Assembly: GCA_028865845.1 (NCBI GenBank)
Contig: JAGWJK010000150.1
Span: 1 to 8,095 of the forward strand
Reading direction: 5' to 3'
Source: Rhizobiaceae bacterium
GTDB taxonomy: Bacteria > Pseudomonadota > Alphaproteobacteria > Rhizobiales > Rhizobiaceae
Length of the DNA: 8,095 nt
Part shown: positions 6,788 through 8,095 of the stretch, piece after piece
Numbering within the stretch: the stretch's first letter is position 1
Layout: every line of letters starts with the position of its first letter
Notes under the pieces: generated by a model
What the model was told of the DNA's origin: nothing
The model's input: only the letters and a program-made list of their open reading frames with translations
The model's database searches: none
Program-made: the position numbers and the translations under genes

Positions 6788-7645
6788 ATGACGGTACTCG
6801 ACGTCGAAGCCGTGCAGGCGTTCGTGCTGGTCGCTGATTTTCAAAGCTTCACGCGCGCGGCTGAGGCTCTGAATACATCGCAGGCGGCGATCAGCATGAA
6901 GCTGAAACGGCTTGAGGAGCGGCTTGGCGAAAAGCTCATTGAAAGAACGCCGAGGCAGGTGCGAGTATCTGCGCGAGGGGCTTCCTTTCTCGAGTCGGCG
7001 CGCGATTTTCTTGCGGCCCACGAGCGCGCGATCGCGGGACTGACAATTGCACCACGGCGCTTCTCCCTTGGTATTGCCGATCAGGTCGCCGGGCCGGAGC
7101 TGCCAATCCTTCTTGGGCGCCTCAACGCCTACGATCCGGCTCTGCTGATCGAAGTTGAGATCGGGTCGTCTCGCAATTTGCTCGATGCGTTCGATCGTGG
7201 CGTGCTCGATGCCGCCATCGTCCGTCGCGAGGATGATCGTCGCGACGGCGAGTTGTTGTCGCAGGAGCGATTCGGTTGGTTTGCAGCGCCGGGCTTCGAG
7301 CATCGTGATGGTGATCCTCTCCGGCTCGCGTCGCTCGCCGCCTCCTGCGGCGTTCGCAACATTGCCACTCGCGCTCTGGACAAAGCAGGCTTGCCCTGGG
7401 TCGAGGTCTTCCTCGGAGGCGGAATGGCCGCCGTGACCGCTGCGGTGTCGGCCGGCCTTGCCGTCGGGGCGCTGGCGCAACGCGTCGTGCCATCGGGCGT
7501 GATCGAGGTCGGCAGCAAGTTCTCGCTGCCATCATTGCCCTCGTCAGAAATCGTGCTGCATTCCGCCTTGACGGATAAACGGTCGCGCGGCGCGCTGAGG
7601 ACGATAGCGGCGGCGTTTCGCGATCACCGATCCTCGGCCGTTTGA
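6788..7645 (+). CDS. LysR-type transcriptional regulator
   Basis: This is a cytoplasmic DNA-binding regulator of 285 aa from ATG 6788, or 288 aa from ATG 6779. The N-terminal winged helix-turn-helix covers about residues 5-63, with the classic pattern SFTRAAEALNTSQAAISMKL followed by LEERLGEKLIER. A linker helix (about 65-85) leads into a periplasmic-binding-protein-like effector domain (about 88-285), beginning FSLGIADQVAGPELP. Its length is slightly short for the family but within range. The later ATG is preferred because the only AAGG is too close to the first. The gene is divergent from the amidase, and the space between them holds a T-N11-A dyad, so it most likely controls the amidase/MFS/hydrolase genes and itself. 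The inducer is unknown. The gene ends in a convergent arrangement with a second LysR-type gene. Confidence 0.95.
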   Translation: MTVLDVEAVQAFVLVADFQSFTRAAEALNTSQAAISMKLKRLEERLGEKLIERTPRQVRVSARGASFLESARDFLAAHERAIAGLTIAPRRFSLGIADQVAGPELPILLGRLNAYDPALLIEVEIGSSRNLLDAFDRGVLDAAIVRREDDRRDGELLSQERFGWFAAPGFEHRDGDPLRLASLAASCGVRNIATRALDKAGLPWVEVFLGGGMAAVTAAVSAGLAVGALAQRVVPSGVIEVGSKFSLPSLPSSEIVLHSALTDKRSRGALRTIAAAFRDHRSSAV

Positions 7646-7664
7646 GGCGTGTGCTGGTCGATCG

Positions 7665-7721
7665 GCACGGGATGGGACGGCATCATCAATCATTGGGACT
7701 CATGCACGACCCATCCCATGC
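7665..7721. repeat. Inverted repeat between two convergent LysR-type genes
   Basis: Arms GCACGGGATGGG (7665-7676) and CCCATCCCATGC (7710-7721) pair at 11 of 12 positions around a 33-base centre. Inside, CG (7678-7679) with CG (7707-7708) and GCAT (7680-7683) with ATGC (7702-7705) can extend the pairing. The position, between two converging stop codons, suits a two-way transcription end point. There is no T run on either strand and the loop is long, so it is not a standard intrinsic terminator. It could also be a copy of a dispersed palindromic element. Confidence 0.45.
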
Positions 7722-7750
7722 GCCACCGCCCCATCGACGCGGTAATCCGA

Positions 7751-8095
7751 TCAGGCGTTGGTGCCCGGTAGACCAAAAGCCTGCTGGAAATAGCGCCTGA
7801 AGGCGATCATAGGTTGTGTGAATTCGATGTTTGCACGCCAAGCCAAGCCGACATCCATCGGCGGCACGGGATCCTGGATGTTCACGGTGTCGATACGCCG
7901 TCCTTCCAGCGACCAGGGGCGGTGCACCATATCGGAGAGAATGGCGACGCCGAGGCTGTTTGCCACCATCGATCTGACGGCCTCGATCGAACTTGTTCTT
8001 AATAGCACCTTGGGCTGATAGGGCGTTCTGCTCCAGTATTTGAGTGATGAGTGGGCGGCTTCGTCCACAGTGAGCATGATGTACGGTTCCTGCGC
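7751..8095 (-). CDS. LysR-type transcriptional regulator, C-terminal part (5' end outside window)
   Basis: The last 114 codons of a gene that enters from the right edge are visible. The frame is open to the edge (AQEPYIMLTVDEA upstream of the internal Met at 8077), so that Met should not be taken as the start. The fragment is the second half of a LysR-type effector-binding domain: VLLRTSSIEAVRSMVANSLG followed by VAILSDMVHRPW is the typical helix-and-strand segment (serine- and valine-rich, G-V-A-I-L) near the domain hinge. DVGLAWRANIEFTQPMIAFRRYF is the usual end. The DNA-binding domain lies outside the window. It converges on the first LysR-type gene across 105 bases and does not look like a close copy of it. 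Its target genes are probably beyond the right edge. Confidence 0.85.
   Translation of the reverse strand, partial: AQEPYIMLTVDEAAHSSLKYWSRTPYQPKVLLRTSSIEAVRSMVANSLGVAILSDMVHRPWSLEGRRIDTVNIQDPVPPMDVGLAWRANIEFTQPMIAFRRYFQQAFGLPGTNA

Noticed and set aside
6710..7480. Minus-strand open frame of 256 codons
   Set aside because: It is antisense to the LysR-type gene, and the helix-turn-helix on the plus strand is unmistakable.

Overview
The window looks like an ordinary accessory or catabolic segment from a GC-rich alphaproteobacterium, probably in the Rhizobium/Agrobacterium/Sinorhizobium group. This rests on base composition, codon use and general protein style; I made no database comparison. 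I see no rRNA, tRNA, CRISPR array, insertion sequence or phage gene. Six of the seven genes I can support lie on the minus strand.

Left block (1-2595, minus strand). A small gene of unknown function (2595-2113, 160 aa) is followed after 52 bases by a sigma-54-dependent activator of the AcoR type (2060 to the left edge). The activator has GAF-like sensor, AAA+ and Fis-type helix-turn-helix regions, with Walker A, GAFTGA, Walker B and arginine-finger motifs all present. It reads open for 686 codons to the edge, and the last two visible bases (TA) could begin its stop codon. Any downstream gene is outside the window.

Between the blocks (2596-2936) lies about 340 bases with no convincing gene, possibly holding decayed coding sequence.

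Central block (2937-7645). Three minus-strand genes follow each other: an amidase-signature hydrolase (6648-5257), a 14-helix DHA2-type MFS transporter (5184-3754) and an alpha/beta hydrolase (3629-2937). A LysR-type regulator (6788-7645) is divergent from the amidase across a 139-base gap. That gap holds a 23-bp dyad with the T-N11-A pattern typical of LysR operators. The simplest reading is a LysR-controlled module that moves an amide- or ester-containing compound across the membrane and hydrolyses it. The substrate cannot be read from the sequence.

Right edge (7646-8095). A 105-base convergent gap with a strong inverted repeat separates the first LysR gene from the C-terminal part of a second LysR-type regulator, which enters from the right edge on the minus strand.

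I found no clear evidence of a novel biological system. The best candidates for follow-up are the unrecognised 160-aa protein beside the AcoR-type activator and the unassigned amidase/MFS/hydrolase module.
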